From positions 7,690,501 to 7,754,500 of the forward strand of contig JAKNDB010000087.1 of NCBI GenBank assembly GCA_024305405.1: a DNA stretch of 64,000 nucleotides. Reading direction: 5' to 3'. This stretch comes from Dirofilaria immitis. Lineage: Eukaryota; Nematoda; Chromadorea; Rhabditida; Onchocercidae. Positions 27,691 to 42,700 of this stretch are shown piece by piece. Both the position numbers and the translations under genes were made by a program. The number at the start of each line of letters is the position of its first letter. The stretch's first letter is position 1. The notes below the pieces were generated by a model. The model ran no database searches, had not been told where the DNA came from, and was given only the letters and a program-made list of their open reading frames with translations.

Positions 27691-28172
27691 CAGTGATGGT
27701 TTTTCTGCAGCTGAGTAGTGAATGTACTGACTTAAAACGGAAGGGTGTGGTATGCATATATGTAAGGCATATGCAGCGGTTGAATCCTTTCCTATTTCTC
27801 TTCTCCTTAGTGGTATGGAGAAACACCGGAAACCCTCGGGAAATGAAACCAATGTTGTTAATCTATGAGGGCGTTACAAAATTGGACTGCTGCATATATC
27901 ATAGTTATCATAGTTTTCTGGGTATCATTGCTAATTTGTGAAGTGATGCTAGTGACCAAAACTGAGAATTGATAATTTCCTTGGTAAATTGACTTCATTA
28001 TTTCTAAATTTCATAATTATAAAAGAAATAATTAAAATGAATTTCTGATATTTTAGATGCAGTGGCTATGATAGAGCCATTTGTAAACGAAATGATGATG
28101 AAATGGCTGCGACCAAAGAATTCTGATGTAAGACAGAAGGGGCGAAATTTTCTGATGAATTTGATGAGAGAG
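27691..28172 (+). CDS. 3' exons of an unrecognised gene
   Basis: The clearest piece is the terminal exon after a TTTTAG acceptor near 28058: it encodes DAVAMIEPFVNEMMMKWLRP and then KNSDVRQKGRNFLMNLMRE before TGA. Upstream, the pieces LSSECTDLKRKGVVCIY (27,708-27,758) and, after a possible 53-bp intron ending CTCCTTAG, WYGETPETL look coding but do not join without a frame change, as elsewhere in this window. The family is not recognised. The gene converges on INTS7. Confidence 0.4.
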
Positions 28173-29093
28173 TGATTTGTAGACAGATTCTTCGTTGATG
28201 CTACTAATTTAAATTCATTTTGTCATCTATACGTCATAAAGATGACACAAATTCTTCAACATTATGAATTATTAGTTTAAAATTTTGTCATGCTAACAAG
28301 CACAAACATCGGTATGAAGTTATTAAGATTTGAAAATGAATGATTCATTAATAAATTTGTAAACCATCCAGCAACCGAAGATGGACAATATCTTATCTAC
28401 GAACTTTTACTATTATCGAAATGTAAATACATCACAAGTAAGTTCTAACTTTGGAACAAACCAACAATAACATTTGAGGTTAAAATGGTTCTTCCGGTAC
28501 CATTCAATCAGAGAATAAGATGGATCTGCCAACCAGATGACAGATGATTTCTTGTATCGAATTTCCTTCGAAGAAATTTGATCATTAACGATTTAAAATG
28601 TGTCGAATGGCAATAAGACATGAATATTTTTGACTTCTGTCGGAGGGGCCAATATAGACGATAAAAAAATCAGAGAATAAAGACGGATTTGCAACCCAGA
28701 TGACGGATGATTTCTTGAATTAGCTAATTGACTTTCGATATTCTTTCAAATCTTTATTCACGTTCCATTATGCTTATCGATCCCAGTAATGAATTTCAGC
28801 CATCCAACAATAATTATCAAGTATTATATTATTTGCTGAGCAAGTTCATCTTAGGAGAGAAATCACTTCTTTAGTTCGCTTTGGGAAACTGACAAGCTTT
28901 TTTGTTCCATGAAAAACTGCTTTCAGACACCAGTTTTACCAGAGTTCATATCAACAATTAATCAATTTTCTTTTGGAAATGCAAAGGACAAAATAAAAAG
29001 TAAAATTATTTTGCTAATATAAGAATTATACCAAAAAGCTACGACTCGATTCTCCCGAATTAGATAAATATGCCAAATACAGAAAGAATCACT
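28173..29093. other. convergent intergenic with short duplicated segment
   Basis: Between the unknown plus-strand gene and the INTS7 stop. Carries a 49-bp direct repeat (28507-28555 and 28669-28717). No ORF of note. Confidence 0.5.
28507..28717 (+). repeat. pair of ~49-bp direct repeats
   Basis: Segments 28507-28555 and 28669-28717 share ATCAGAGAATAA, a middle of the form GGAT.TGC.A.CC.AGATGAC, and GATGATTTCTTG, about 85% identical, 162 bp apart. Confidence 0.75.
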
Positions 29094-32000
29094 TTAAGAT
29101 GAGACATGAATTTTCAATTCAGCTGTAACATCACTTTCCCATAGTCGCTTAGTTTCTTTATCCAAAAGTTTACAGAAAATTCCATCGTACAACTCTGGAA
29201 ATATTCCTCATTTTATCGAACATAAAATCCTGATACCTCATGTTTCATAATTCCATCCACAACAGGAAAATAATTTTAAAAAGACTAAGATCGTTCAAAA
29301 GATAGAAAAGAAACTACAACTACTCTTTGAATCAGATGCATCTTATCTATTCTACAAAAACATGTGACAGTTACCTGCGGGAATGCAAGAAGAAATTGAG
29401 CATTGAAGAATTTTCCTTCCTGTGGCGTAACAGTTTGAATTTGTGAACCATTCTTCTGAAGCAGTAATTATTTAAAGAATATGGAATCTGCCACAGATTT
29501 AAAAACAGAATCGAAAATCGTTTCACATTTTCCAAAGAGTTTGTTTGATTCCTCTTGGTCCAATTGTCAAGCCTATATGCTCGATTGTTTCTATTGGTAG
29601 TGGAACAAAAAAGCAACAGCAGTGGATTATTTGAAAACAATTTTAGAAAGTCAAGCTTATCAAAATAACTTACACTGCTACCTCTAGCGAATTTTGCTAC
29701 CGCTTTCACAATGACAGCATCAACGGAGGATGCATGTGATGATTCGATTGCACCTTCGATGGAAATTGGCAACTTTTGGTTGGAAGAGACAGCGATAGCA
29801 GTGTCCGTTGGTCCTGGCTGCGGCAAAACATTCAACTTAAATGAAGCGAGTTTTGGAAATACAGAAAATCAAATTTTGCTTAAAAAATCTGGTATAATTT
29901 CAAATCACTTTTACATGAAAATTCCAGCATACGTTCGAAAAGTAAACACCTTTATTTGTGTATATCTGAGCTGCTGGAAAAAAATCGCGGAATACATATC
30001 GGAACACTACATAAGTATCCAAAAGTATCGACAAGGAATTTCAAATTCTGAAATAAATGACATCATTATAGAATAATCTGTAGTTCAGTACATATGATAA
30101 TACATAAAAACAAAATAAACTGAGAAGAATAAAACTGGAAAATGATTTATGTTAGCGGAAAAACAAATACTTTTCTCGTTATTCTCTTTTCCAGAGTTAT
30201 TATATCCAACTTTTCAATTTCTCTTTTCGCCCATAAAAGTGAAATCCGTAAACGCTTATTCGCCAGTGAATAGTGCGAAGAAGAAGATATCGACAAAGGA
30301 CTGAAAATGTGACATACGGCTGAAGAAACAAAGCAAGGTCAAAGGGTGCTTTTTTTAATAACAAAAGAGAACTTTTAAATCTATAAAGTTTAGACATTTG
30401 TAATCAACCGGTTTTAATATATTCCAGTCATTTAGTTGTAAAATCAAGTCATGGTATTACGAACAAAACAATATAATGGTCCACAAAAAATTAGTCTTTA
30501 TAAGCAGACAACACATCCTGAAACGGAAAGCATGCTTTGCGATAAAACTCTAAATAAAAAAAAACGAATTTAACCGCATTTAAAAAATTCTTGCTTTCAG
30601 AAGAGAATACTGCCATATTAAAATAACATCAAAGCTGTATATGATTAATATGACTGACTCGATACATACATTTTAGATGATCAAATAGGATACAAACGGA
30701 TTTAAAAAGTTATGTATATATATATAATCATAAACTAACGACAACGGCTGCTGTTTTACGAACAGCTGCAAAGCAGCACTGAATAAAGCACACATTCCAC
30801 TGTACAATTCCACGAAAGTCATAGTACTGGCGTCTGCATCAAAACAATGCTTATATAAATCCAACCACATATCACGACATTTATGTAATTCTGAAGATTA
30901 TAAGTCTTCATTAAAAGAACATTTTATATAGATATGAAAGGAATGACAATCAAATATTCCTAATCAGATCGTAATAAACTTACTTATTGCACAAGTTTGT
31001 AGACGAGTTGAAACTTTCTTCATGATATAAGGAGCCGGTTTGTCATTAAGTAATAAATTCGTATTTATAACAACCAAAAAACTGCGTAAAGCTGCATACA
31101 TGTTACACAGGCAATCCACAAATCTCAATGGAAATATGAAATAACGTATGAATTCTCGCGATGAGCATAAAGTCTAAAATATTCAAACTAAAAAAACTGT
31201 GAAAATATAATTGGAAATGCAAATTTCAAACCGAATAGCTGATTGAATTTGATTATATAACTATAATAAAAATAAAATGCTGCCGACATACGGAAAGTGA
31301 TAATCGAGCACTGTTAAGACTTTCAATAGATTTTTCCAATGAAAAAACATTAAATTCAGAGAGCGATGCACAACAGATATCCCGTAAAGCTATTAGCCAT
31401 ATTCTGGTTTGAAACGATTTCACCTGAAACACATCTAAAACATTATAAGAAATGTCATTAAGAATGAATAGCAGCGAACTTCAATGGTATAATAGATAAA
31501 AAATAGACAGGAAAATCCAGAAATGATACAAAAGAAAAACAAAAACGTTAAAATCTAATCACACGATTTTGGTAGAAACTGATTAAATCATATAATAATT
31601 GTTGAACATCAGTCGCAGTATTACCTTTTTATGGATTATATCCAATATAGGAAGAGCAACTAATTTCCAATGTCCATTTCGCATAGCCGATCGGGCAACT
31701 AGATAAAGAACCCATGGATCATTTCCCAAAAATCTAAGTGATTTTTAGGAAGTTCCGTTATATCACTCAATGGAGCATATACTAAGCACGAAAACAACTG
31801 GAACAAAATTATTTGTTTTCTCATGGTTTAAACAGATAATTTTTTCAAACAGCTAGCTTTCACAAATTAAATACAATATTGGCAAAATTAAATACAATTA
31901 CAACTTACTGTCAATTTTGTTAGATTTGTATTTTCATTCAATTTCGATAGGGACCAAATGCGAAGACGAGAATAGAGATGCGAGTGAATCTCAGCAGCTG

Positions 32001-34785
32001 CTACTAAGAACTGTAACACATGCAATGCCGAAAAATCCGGCAGTGGTACGATCAAAAGAGCATCCACTATTGCATCAACAGTTTCACGTGGACAACTGTC
32101 ATCACATATGAAGGCGGTCAAAAGACGATAGAACTGAATATTTTAAGACATTGATGATTATTAAAAATGACAAAAAAATAACATTTTGGTTTTCCAAATT
32201 ACTGGAATAACAAAATATGTGAATTATAATAACTGACTGGTTTGCAATTATATTTCAAATTCACATTTAACAAATATGGCAGATGGAGAAAATGCAGAAA
32301 ATATCTCTGATTTTTTTCTTTTTCTCTGACTGAAAATATTTAAAATTGGAGCCTACTCTTTCGGAATCTTGAGATTTTACAGTCGGTAGTGATATAATAA
32401 AAGAGCTTTTCAGAGTAGAGATAATATCTGATTTCTGACTATATTTGTATATATTAATAAACAAATGCAGAACTGCAAGTCGAACATCATCATTTCTACT
32501 CGACAGAAGATATGTCCAATGAGCTATGTTATCTGCAAAAATAAATCGCTTATCCTTTATTGATAACTCTTGTTGTTTTGAAATTGAAATCTTTTTTGAA
32601 ATAAGCCAAACACAAAATTTTCGACCAGTAATATAACACTAAGAGTAAAATACCTGAAAGCATTGCAATAATTTTATGAATACTTCGCGATGTAAAACGA
32701 ACAAGAGTTATCAGCCAATAAACGCGTATTAAGTCATCCGTTAACGTATCTCCGAAGCTCAACAAATCCTAAAATCATTACATCATGTTAGAAACACTCT
32801 TAATTAAAACGCGGCAGGAATGAAACAATTATATATAAATCAATGGAAAGAAGTATTTACCGTTTTTCGAAAATTTTTTTGAAAAATTAACAAAACTAAC
32901 ATGCATATGAGATTTCGTGAGCATATGTGCAGCTGATGACAAGCGTTTAATGTTATACAGAATGGCGACACAAAGAGTTCGATTTTCCTTAGATATCTTC
33001 AGCTTTTCTATCAGTAAAGTTAACTGAAGGAACCAAAATAAAAACTATGGAATAAGATAAATTGTCTTTGCAAAATAAATAATGAAACAACAGAAAGTAG
33101 AACATTATTCAATACCAATTCAGACACTGCAAATTTACACGAAACAGCTAGTGTAGTAAGCGAATTGATAAGTGCCAGCATCAACTGCTGATTATATGCT
33201 TCGTTCAATATCCGTTCACCCAATGCAAATACTTTCATAATGATTTCTACATCAGCTTGCATGTTAGCGAATACACCAACCAAACCGATTTTCGTCGTCG
33301 GTGAAATAAGAGGAGATAAAAACGTGATGCAAAGCTTCTCAAATACTGTTTGCGAAAAAGATCTGAAACTCAAAAAATATTGAAATAGTTTTCGACTATA
33401 AGTAAATTTGCAGGAAACCTTCCTAAAATTTTATCTACAATTTTTTTCACTTTCAAAAAAATTTTTTTACGTAAAAATATTTTATTACAAACAATGATGG
33501 TGTAAAATAGAACCTGGAAACAGCAACAAATGCCTCAGTCGCCACAATGGCTGATAATCGTTCCTGAGCCTCCTCAGAATCGATACTCGAAACTACCAAA
33601 TGATGTATCTACAATTACAATCCATATATGGCTTAAGAATTTAAAATATTATAAACAAGAAATATTAGAGGAATTTTTTCCGCTATTTTTCAAAATATTT
33701 ATTTTTTCTGCATCAATACCTGTTTATTTTCTGCTACTACAGAAGCCAGTTTCGCAAGTACTTGAAGCGTAAGCGAACGAGCAAGTGGATCATTTGAATG
33801 AGACACTTTGAGAACGCGTCGAGCAACTTCATCATTCGAGAAAACAAGTCTCAGTTCAGTAGAGCACTCACCGACTACTCTCACAATACATAAGCGTAGT
33901 TCGTTACACCTGAAGCACAAATTATATATAAGTGTATCTTTTAGAAAAATAATAGCGGTCTGAGCTATATATTTAATTACAAAAATTTAAAAATAATTAA
34001 TGCAATGGCGGCGATCCTCCTATATATTAAAATGCTCTTTAGAAGAATTTTTAATAATAGAAATCATTCCATAAGATCAAAATGAAAATAATAATTATTC
34101 TAATGTTTTTGAAAATTAACTCACTCATCACGAAATGCCTCACAAAGTCGAAGTACAGCTGCATTCACGAAAAAGGGAATGGATTCTCACGCAGAAATGT
34201 CGTCATATTGACAATCGTAGCCATCTTTTCATGAAGTACACGTGAGCGTAGCCCTAAAGGACGAATCTTTCAGTAGTACTGCGTCACTGCTGATTTGCAT
34301 ACTTTATTTTAGCATGCAATTTTCTTGAACTGTTGTCTTCAAATTTCGAAAAAATAATCGAATTTTCGAATGTACTGTTCATTCGAAAATTTGGATGACT
34401 TGTTTCCGTAAGCAACATGAGAATTAATATTTTAGATAGGTGAAATTTCCGAAAAGGATACTATACAATTAACATTACTGCCTGATATACATGTCATAAT
34501 ATTATCACTATGTCATTCAAAATTTTGGCTCTTTTTCATTTAGTCGATTAGTTATTTGATCCTTGTGTTGAAAATATTATTTCATAGCCTGGGAAATGCT
34601 CAATAATCTCATTATTCTACATTTATGCCAACAATGAAACTATAGGCTGAGTGGAAAAGAAACATTTTGGATTATGTTAGGAAGTTCTAAGTTCTCATGA
34701 CTTAAGTTTATGAATTTATTTTATCGGAAGATCTCACCTTTTCAAGGGTATTTAATGTCATATGACTTTTAGTTGATGCATCCAT
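29094..34785 (-). CDS. INTS7: Integrator complex subunit 7
   Basis: Nuclear helical-repeat scaffold subunit of Integrator, which cleaves snRNA and paused transcripts. Exon 1 (34738-34785) encodes MDASTKSHMTLNTLEK; exon 2 (from about 34253) continues LRSRVLHEKM and NPFPFFVNAAVLRL, matching the INTS7 N-terminus (GLRSGK, YPFPILINSAFLKL). Around 33,700-33,920 is the diagnostic KVSHSNDPLARSLTLQVLAK. Later blocks: helical repeats at 33,020-33,370 and 31,890-32,120; HCFDADASTMTFVELYSG near 30,800 (human FDADSATLRNVELQ); LPQPGPTDTAIAV and QKLPISIEGAI near 29,800; EGKFFNAQFLLAF near 29,400; last exon ends ELKIHVSS at 29094. Length fits the roughly 960-residue family. Slips: A-run 34170-34174 and CCC 34252-34254 (plus-strand bases). 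Exact mid exons not fully delimited. Confidence 0.9.
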
Positions 34786-36787
34786 GGTCTGAATTCGCGT
34801 GACCGTAATTTATCAAACTCGTAAATTAATTCGATAAATTATAAACGACTGATTATCTGAAAATCAAGTGTAATTATTATTGCAAAAAAAAAAGAAATGT
34901 CCCAATGTATGCAATAAAAAAAAAACAAAAATAGTGAAATTATAATAAGTACTGCGAAATAAGTGACAAAAATGAACAACATCAAATCTTCACTACTCAC
35001 TTTAATAAATTCCTGCATAACATTTTAAGAAAAGCGAACCAACAATTTGTCACTTTTACAATCACAATTGGACTTTTGTCAAGGAAAGGCAGAACTAAGA
35101 GTAACGAAAACAAATATGAATAATGCAGTAATTCAAAAATGAAATGAGCAAACAAAAATACTATGCATAATAACAATTTCACAAATCATTATATAAAAGA
35201 AATACCGGATTATTTTTCTAAAATAGCTCACCGAACAAAGGATAAATGAAAATAATTCATAATTGCATGAAATAATAAATTAAATGTCAAATAAATCAAC
35301 ACTAAACAAAAGATGCAAATCATAAGATAAATCACAACGAAGTTAAATTTTCGATCTGACTATTTAATATTTAATATTATGACGAATATTTCAATGAAAA
35401 TCCCAAGTGTGAAAACGAATAATTGTATTTTAAATCGTGCGCAACATATAAGATAGTTTAAAATCTATTCAGTAAAATATATTTTAATTAGTCAAAGGAT
35501 TCTACAATAAAACATTGGACGTTTTAATTTAGTACTGACATCACTATCCCAGTAGTGGCGCAATGAGCATGAATGACCTTTATGAGCAAGAATTCTCGAA
35601 CAAAGATCTTTTGGTACGAACGACAAACATAATTTAATTTTAAGTTTGATCGACGTCTAAATTTTTACCTGTACGGAAAAATAGCATATTTTGCATCGAT
35701 CCTTCGCCATAAGAAATGATTCAAATTAGATTTTTCAATCTAACTTAAGATAGAACCAATTCCCAAATTTAATCCCTTTGATTTAAATCGTCAATTTAGC
35801 TTTTATTTCTCGATCAAGATCTTTCCAATTCTCTTGCCTCCTTCGTTAACCTAATATCAATCGCCGATTTAACACAACCGTAACCAACTGCACCAACAAT
35901 TTCTCACAATTCCTGAAGATAAAACACGAATATACAAATATTTAATTGCAATTTAGCGAATTGTCGAAAAAGAAAACAAATATTACTCAATCAGTTCTCA
36001 AGAATAACAGTAAATCGGTGATAACCGCATTACCAATAATCCAACTGTATACTGCTTCATGCTCCATTTTCAGCATATTTCTAAAATGCATTTAAGTGCT
36101 GAGTGTTTACCTTGATGTATTGTTTCTGGAATCAATATATCTCAACTAAAAAGTATGAATATGTTGCCGATAGTCTAATGATAGGCAATAATGTTCACCG
36201 GGAAAGTATTACATCATATTTGACACTTCTTAGATCAATTTGGAACGAAATATGTCATAAACTTCATATATTTTGATTGCCATATGCAGTCAGCCATACA
36301 GTTTATGGAAATTTTATTCAGGAAAACATATTTTCAATGAGATCAATTAAATGTAATAAGCACTGAATACAATTTCAATCCATTCAAGAAATACTTGAAA
36401 TTTATTTTTAGCATTTCCAATAAAAAAACACCAAAATTTGATCAGATAAAAGTCGGAAACATTCTTTAAAAGAAACGGAAATAAATTGAAACAGAAACTG
36501 AAAATATGATATGATTCATTGCATAAGTGTAATTCATCAACATTATAAAATTTCAAATTATTAGAAATCAGAAGATACATCGTCACTAAGAAGTACTATT
36601 GCATACAGGTTATCTTGACATATTTACTGATGTAGTCATTTTTATAATGAAAAATAGCACATTAGGGTAGGCACATCTTAAAGATGCGCTAAATTTATAT
36701 TAACTTCTTGCACTATTTTTTCAGTACAATCCGAAGAAATACAAAGATAAAAACAACTATGCGTTTTAATGGACTAATAAGCGATTT
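34786..36787. other. intergenic between INTS7 and SMC6
   Basis: About 2 kb of AT-rich sequence between the INTS7 start and the SMC6 stop, both on the minus strand, so it includes the INTS7 promoter. Small ORFs (such as 34997-35182) are hydrophobic T-rich by-products. Nothing else recognised. Confidence 0.45.
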
Positions 36788-39700
36788 TTAAACCCTGATG
36801 AGATCAACAACGAGCTTTGTAAAAATATAATTACAAATGAGATTTTCATCTTTTCTACTTATTTCAGTTTTTGATTTTGGCATTTCAAAAAGCTGTACAC
36901 GATCACGATGAGCAAAATCCGCGACTCCTTGAGGAGTAAAAAAATAAATTGATGGGATGGATATTGACGAGTGGCAAGATCTGCGAAGAGTTCCATCACA
37001 ATTTTCCGATTATTCAAGTCTAAGAATACGTCGAACTCATCCATGCAACTGAAAAATCAGCTAGTTCAGGAAAAAACATGAAGTTGATGACCTCAAGCAT
37101 TTGCAATAACGCTTTAATTTATCCCATAGTTCTTAATCATAAAACGTACCGAATGGGAGTTTCCATAGCCTGCCATAAAGCCATAACAAAACAAGCAGAA
37201 GTATACGTCCGTTCACCGCCAGACAATCCTGCATATCATCATTCAGAAAAATTACTCAAGAGCAAAATCGCTTTTATAACGATGTGTTACGAGAAATAGA
37301 GTAGAAAATAAAACAGACAAAAACATTTAAATAATCGTTTTTATTAGGAAATTGACTCGACTATAAGAAAGAGGAAATATTTACTTTATGTCTGTTACAT
37401 CCACGGAACAATATAGTGTAATCAACGATAAAAGAGAACCTCTCAGATCTTGCAGATTGCCTTTTCCACGATGATGTTTGCGAAGAGCAGCTTCGTCAAT
37501 TTCTTGATTTTTCTGAGTTTCTGCCTGAATGATAGAACAATTCATAAGCTGCTTTTTATTATGAATATAAAGAAAATACTTCAAGTAACGTCTAAAAAGC
37601 AAAGTGTGTTCTTCAACGCTATGAAATTAAAATTTATAACTAACCATAATGTAAATAGCACGCTCTCCATGGTTTATAATCAGTGAACCTTTAAAATTCC
37701 TTATTGACATGAGATTGCTGTATAATTCACTGAGTCGATCAGCAGTTATATTTCGTACTTCCAGAAACTTCTCATTTCTTAACCTTAATCGATTCTTCAA
37801 TTCCTGTAATCAATATATTAATTTAAAACAAATTCATTTCCAAGGAGAAATTATGGAAAATAATTTTAGTATATACCAAAACGACTCGTTTAGCATCGCT
37901 GTGTTTTTTTGTAGACGTTCATAATCATTCTGCGCAGTGACCAATGTTTCTTCAGATACTACAATACCTTCCAAGCTAAAATCAAAATTAATATAGCGAA
38001 GAATGAGAAGGATTCTTATGGAGTTCTAGATTTCGACTGTTACAATTATAATGTTTTCAAAACCATAGTATTTTTTCATGACTTCAACGACTGAAATGAA
38101 ACACAAAAACAAAATGCTAAGCTTTAATACTTCAGGCATCTGAAGAAATAAAAGATTCGTGATACACATTCGGTATGGAATTATATATTATGTGCACCAT
38201 AATATATAAGCCCACATTAAATGCTTATCATGAATCGATTGTTTGTCTTCATTTCCTAATTTTCTGAATGGCTTTGTAGCTTTTTATCAGAAATGATTCA
38301 GTAAATCACCCTACGAATTTTATGGATTGATACAGTTAAAAATTCGAAAGAAAAATTACAGAATAATAAAAATAAGATTTACACCTTTCCTGTGCAGTAA
38401 GAACACGGCGTTCCAATTTTTTGCATCGCTCTTCGGCTTCCGCTGTATCTGGTAAACTAGCAAAATCAGGAGGTGCACTAATGACAGATTCATTAACTTC
38501 TTTTTCCATTTTTCCAGTTTCTCACTAAAAATATTAGACTTGCTCATATAATAACTATTCAGTTAATCTGAGAACTTACTCACTTGAGTACTTTTACTTT
38601 CATTTCTAGATCATTCATATGAATTTCCAATTTTGACAACTTCTGACGATGTTCATTTTCACAGTCATTCATTTTATCGATTTCATTACTATATTCTTCC
38701 AAATCAGCCTAGAAATAAAAAGCAAGCCATCATTAATTTCTAAACAGATAATTAAAACAATAATCCACTGCAAAAATTTGGCAACACAATTTAAACTTCA
38801 GTAAAAGTCAATTTCAATTATCTTTAAAAGCACATACTTCATTTTTTTAAGTTCCTCTTCATTTTCACTGATTTCTTTTGCTTTTTCTGCACTCATCATC
38901 TCTACATCATGCAATAGTTGACGTGATTTGGTTAATTGCTGCTGCAGAACTTTCCCAAATTGTAAGAGCTCCTCTTTTCCCTTCTGTATTGATCCAAGCT
39001 TGAAATCTAAGAATCAAAAACAGTCTATGTTTCAGAGAGAAATCGCCTCAGTAAAACGCTCAATAAAAAAGACAGTCTAGATTATTAGTTCTAACCAGAT
39101 TCATGACTTGGCCATCAACACTGCCTTCAAATCGTGCAGCATCCAATTGTTTTTGCAAAGAACGTCGTCGTACATTATCGACTTTCAAGCGTTGCAATTC
39201 CTGATTGCATAACAGCATTTCATTATTCATATCCACTTCTATTTTCTGACGATTTTTTGTGCCTAAAATATTTTTTGCAACTGCAATTTATAGCTTCAAA
39301 ACATTTATTTTTATTCTAAATGTTTTCTTCTCTGTAATCTGATGCATTTCGCTCAATAAAACTCAATAAGAATAAGAAGAGAGACAAAACCTTTGCCAAA
39401 GAGATTTTGTTATTCTGTAATTCGTCTTCTGCTTTGACTATCTGATCATTTAGCGTTCTGAAATAAAAATTATTTAATTGAATATTGCAGGAGATTGATG
39501 ATATGAAATTGATTATGTTTTAAAAATTATACTCGCAACTAAATACATAACAAACCAAAGGCTGACAAATGCGATCTTCATAGTGAACAAATAAATTAAT
39601 ATATTTATAAGGAATAAAAAATTGTTTGTTGGAGACTAAGCATAAAAAATACCTCGTATTAGCTATTTCATTAGTAGTTAATATGATCGACTTCCGATAA

Positions 39701-42700
39701 TGGTGATTTGCATAGAAGCGATATACCTGATTACTCGTTTTCGCGAATACTTCATCACCATTTTTAGTAAAACCTTTGTAAACATTTTTTGGAGGCTACA
39801 AAATTCTAGCTTTATTTTGTGCTACTATTACTTTGATACTGTACAATTCTGACCTAGATATTAGCAAAAAACTTGAGACTAAAAAAACTTAGAATCCAAA
39901 AAGTATAAACCATAAATTCCAAAATAAAACAATAAAACCTGCATTTGACTTCGCATGGCAAAAAATATATATCCTACAAGAAAATAATCCTTACACTATG
40001 CGCCATTAATCTGCGTGCCAAACTATCAGACGTAATTAACAGAATGGATTCCATCTGCGTCTGATCGACTAAAACATTGAAAATATTGTTATCCGTAATA
40101 GTTATCATCTTTGCCACAGTCAAATATTCTGATGGTGGTTCAAACAAAGTTATGTCATATCGATTTTTTGAAAATCTAAAAAAACTGTACAAATAATTCA
40201 CAAAATAAAATCTTAGCATGAAATGATGCATGGGAAAACGAATTAAAAATAGTGAGTACAAGACAAAGAAAAGTACTTGCTGATAATATATCCCATAGCA
40301 CGAATATTATGTTTCTGCAGAATCGAATCCAATATATTCCGATCTTGTACATTATCACATAACCATACTGAAAGTAAATAACGCAAACAACGTTCTACGG
40401 CCAATGCCCAGGAATCATCTTTTAACCGTATATAGGCGCCTGAATTTATAAGGCTAGACTTCTTAAAATTTATGATTCTTGGGGAAATAAAAATTTCTCT
40501 AAGAAGGATGCTAATGTTGATATGAATGATATTTCAATATAAACGTTATCTTATTGAATAGCACGAATTTCAACAATTATGCAAAAAAACCGTGCAATAC
40601 AATCCAAATTAACCTATAGGTCCAATTGGTTCTTTTGAAAATTTAGCAGCATTTTGTTTGATTAGACTGACAATCTGAGGCACAGATGCACCAAAACGTG
40701 CCAGGTCATTTCGTTGCATTGCCACTATTCGTTCCTTTTCATCACGTAGTTCTCGCAAAATGGTATTCCAATGAGAAATTTCTGCTCTAAAATTTAAATT
40801 TTTCTAAATTTTGTTATTTGTAAGGTTAAAATTCGTTTAAAAAACATGCTTTATCTGATACAGCTGCATTAAATTTTCTTTAAAAAGCATAGGGAAGTTA
40901 AATGATCTATTAGATAAGCTTCTCTATACAAGCAATACTGCAAATCAAATAGAGTATTAAAACCAAATCATTATATCTTGAGAAGAATTTACTCAAGACT
41001 GCGTTCAGATTTCATCGCATCACTCAGCTCTTTTTAACATATTGTCTTCTTTTCTCTATCAGAGATTGCTTCTCTTTATTGCCGTACATCGATTCTCTAA
41101 ATCAAACAGTTCTGCCTCAACTTCAGCAATATTGTACCGAGTACCTTGATTTTTCCTAAAAATAAATTTCGAACAAAAACAAGCATACCTATTAGCAAAT
41201 ACAAATATTAAAAATTTTTAAAATTAATTTAATGTGCACATCAAAAGACTTTTAATTTGATCACAAGAAATACCTTTCTTCGATTTCTCTCATTTGTTGC
41301 TCCATCGAACCGATCTCTGCGTCCAATATCCTATGATTTCGTTCCACAATGCTCAGTTGTTGCCCAACATCCAGCATTTCATTATGTCTGTTCTTTTTTT
41401 CCTTTCCCAAATTGTTTAACTGTAAAGTATCCATCAATCTTTTATCGCAGTTTTCACGAAATAAAACATTCATTTCTTTGATTGGAGTTATAGCGCATTA
41501 CTACAGCATTATCAGTATTCTTCTTTTGATTATGCAGGACTTGCATAAGTCCGATAAATAAGTTTTCAGAAAGTAAAAACACATCAAAATCTCTCAGTTA
41601 GGAAACTGGATAAATCTCAAATTTATAGTTTTCATGTGCTTTGACAGAATGTCTTAATACTATAAAAAAAAGCAAAATAAAATTTATAGAAAACGATGAA
41701 TATTGATTTTGTCCTCAAATTAGGCAAATAACATTATATGTAAAGTTAAAAACCATACTTCGGCCCGAATATTCTTCAATTTTTCTTGCAGTTTGTTTTT
41801 ATTTTTTTGTATTTGTTCAAATTTCTGAAGGCAATCTGCTTTTATTTTCTGAAACATAAAATGAAATGAAACAATAAATCCTTGAAGAAAGAAAAAATTA
41901 GTGAAACAAAAGGGTTTATAAATTTTACTGTAACAAGCCATTCCAACTAACTTCTTTTACTGTATACCCTTTCTTTAATTTCGTATATACTTCAATAGCT
42001 TTCGCCAGCAATTCATTGTGCTTACAGATATCCTAAAATAGAATGACACAATAGCGATTTTCAACAATTAAAAAAACTATTAAAGCGAAAAATCCAACCT
42101 TGCGACAATCTCTAATCGGTAACCAACGAAGAATGTTTTTCAGATCTGCTAAATTTTGCTTATTTTGTTCCATATTTTGTACGCGCTTTCGGTCTTCACG
42201 CAGCTTTTCGATTTCTCTACAAAAATTAGAAGTGTTTCATCTTTAAACTTCATTTTCAAGTTAGAAACTTTTAAATAACAGAAAAACCAAAACGAACTTT
42301 ATTTTATTACAACAAACTTGTTGAACAGAAAGCATCACTTTTTCTGACTCAACGCTATATATTTCACTTTCATTGTAGCACTGTCGCGAAAAATCTAATC
42401 CCGTTGCAGACATAAACATCTGAAAATCACAAACAATTGCTATCGAAATGCAATAATATATAAAATTATAAAATAAAACTCGTCATTTGAGAAGAAATTT
42501 ACTAACACCTCAATTGATGTAGGGAATTTCAACTAATAAATTTTGGTTTCATAAATATCGCTACTGTTGGAAGAGTAAGATTTGAAATTTTCAATTATAC
42601 AGACATTATTCTGAACAAAAATAGTTCATTTCGACTTATATAGATTCTTTTCCAATGACTAGTTGAAAAGTGTGCAAATAATGAATGTTTCTATAATTTT

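Noticed and set aside
29711..30076. Plus-strand 121-codon ORF with a P-loop-like GPGCGKT
   Set aside because: It is antisense to an INTS7 exon whose minus-strand reading (LPQPGPTDTAIAV) matches the family; the P-loop resemblance is accidental.
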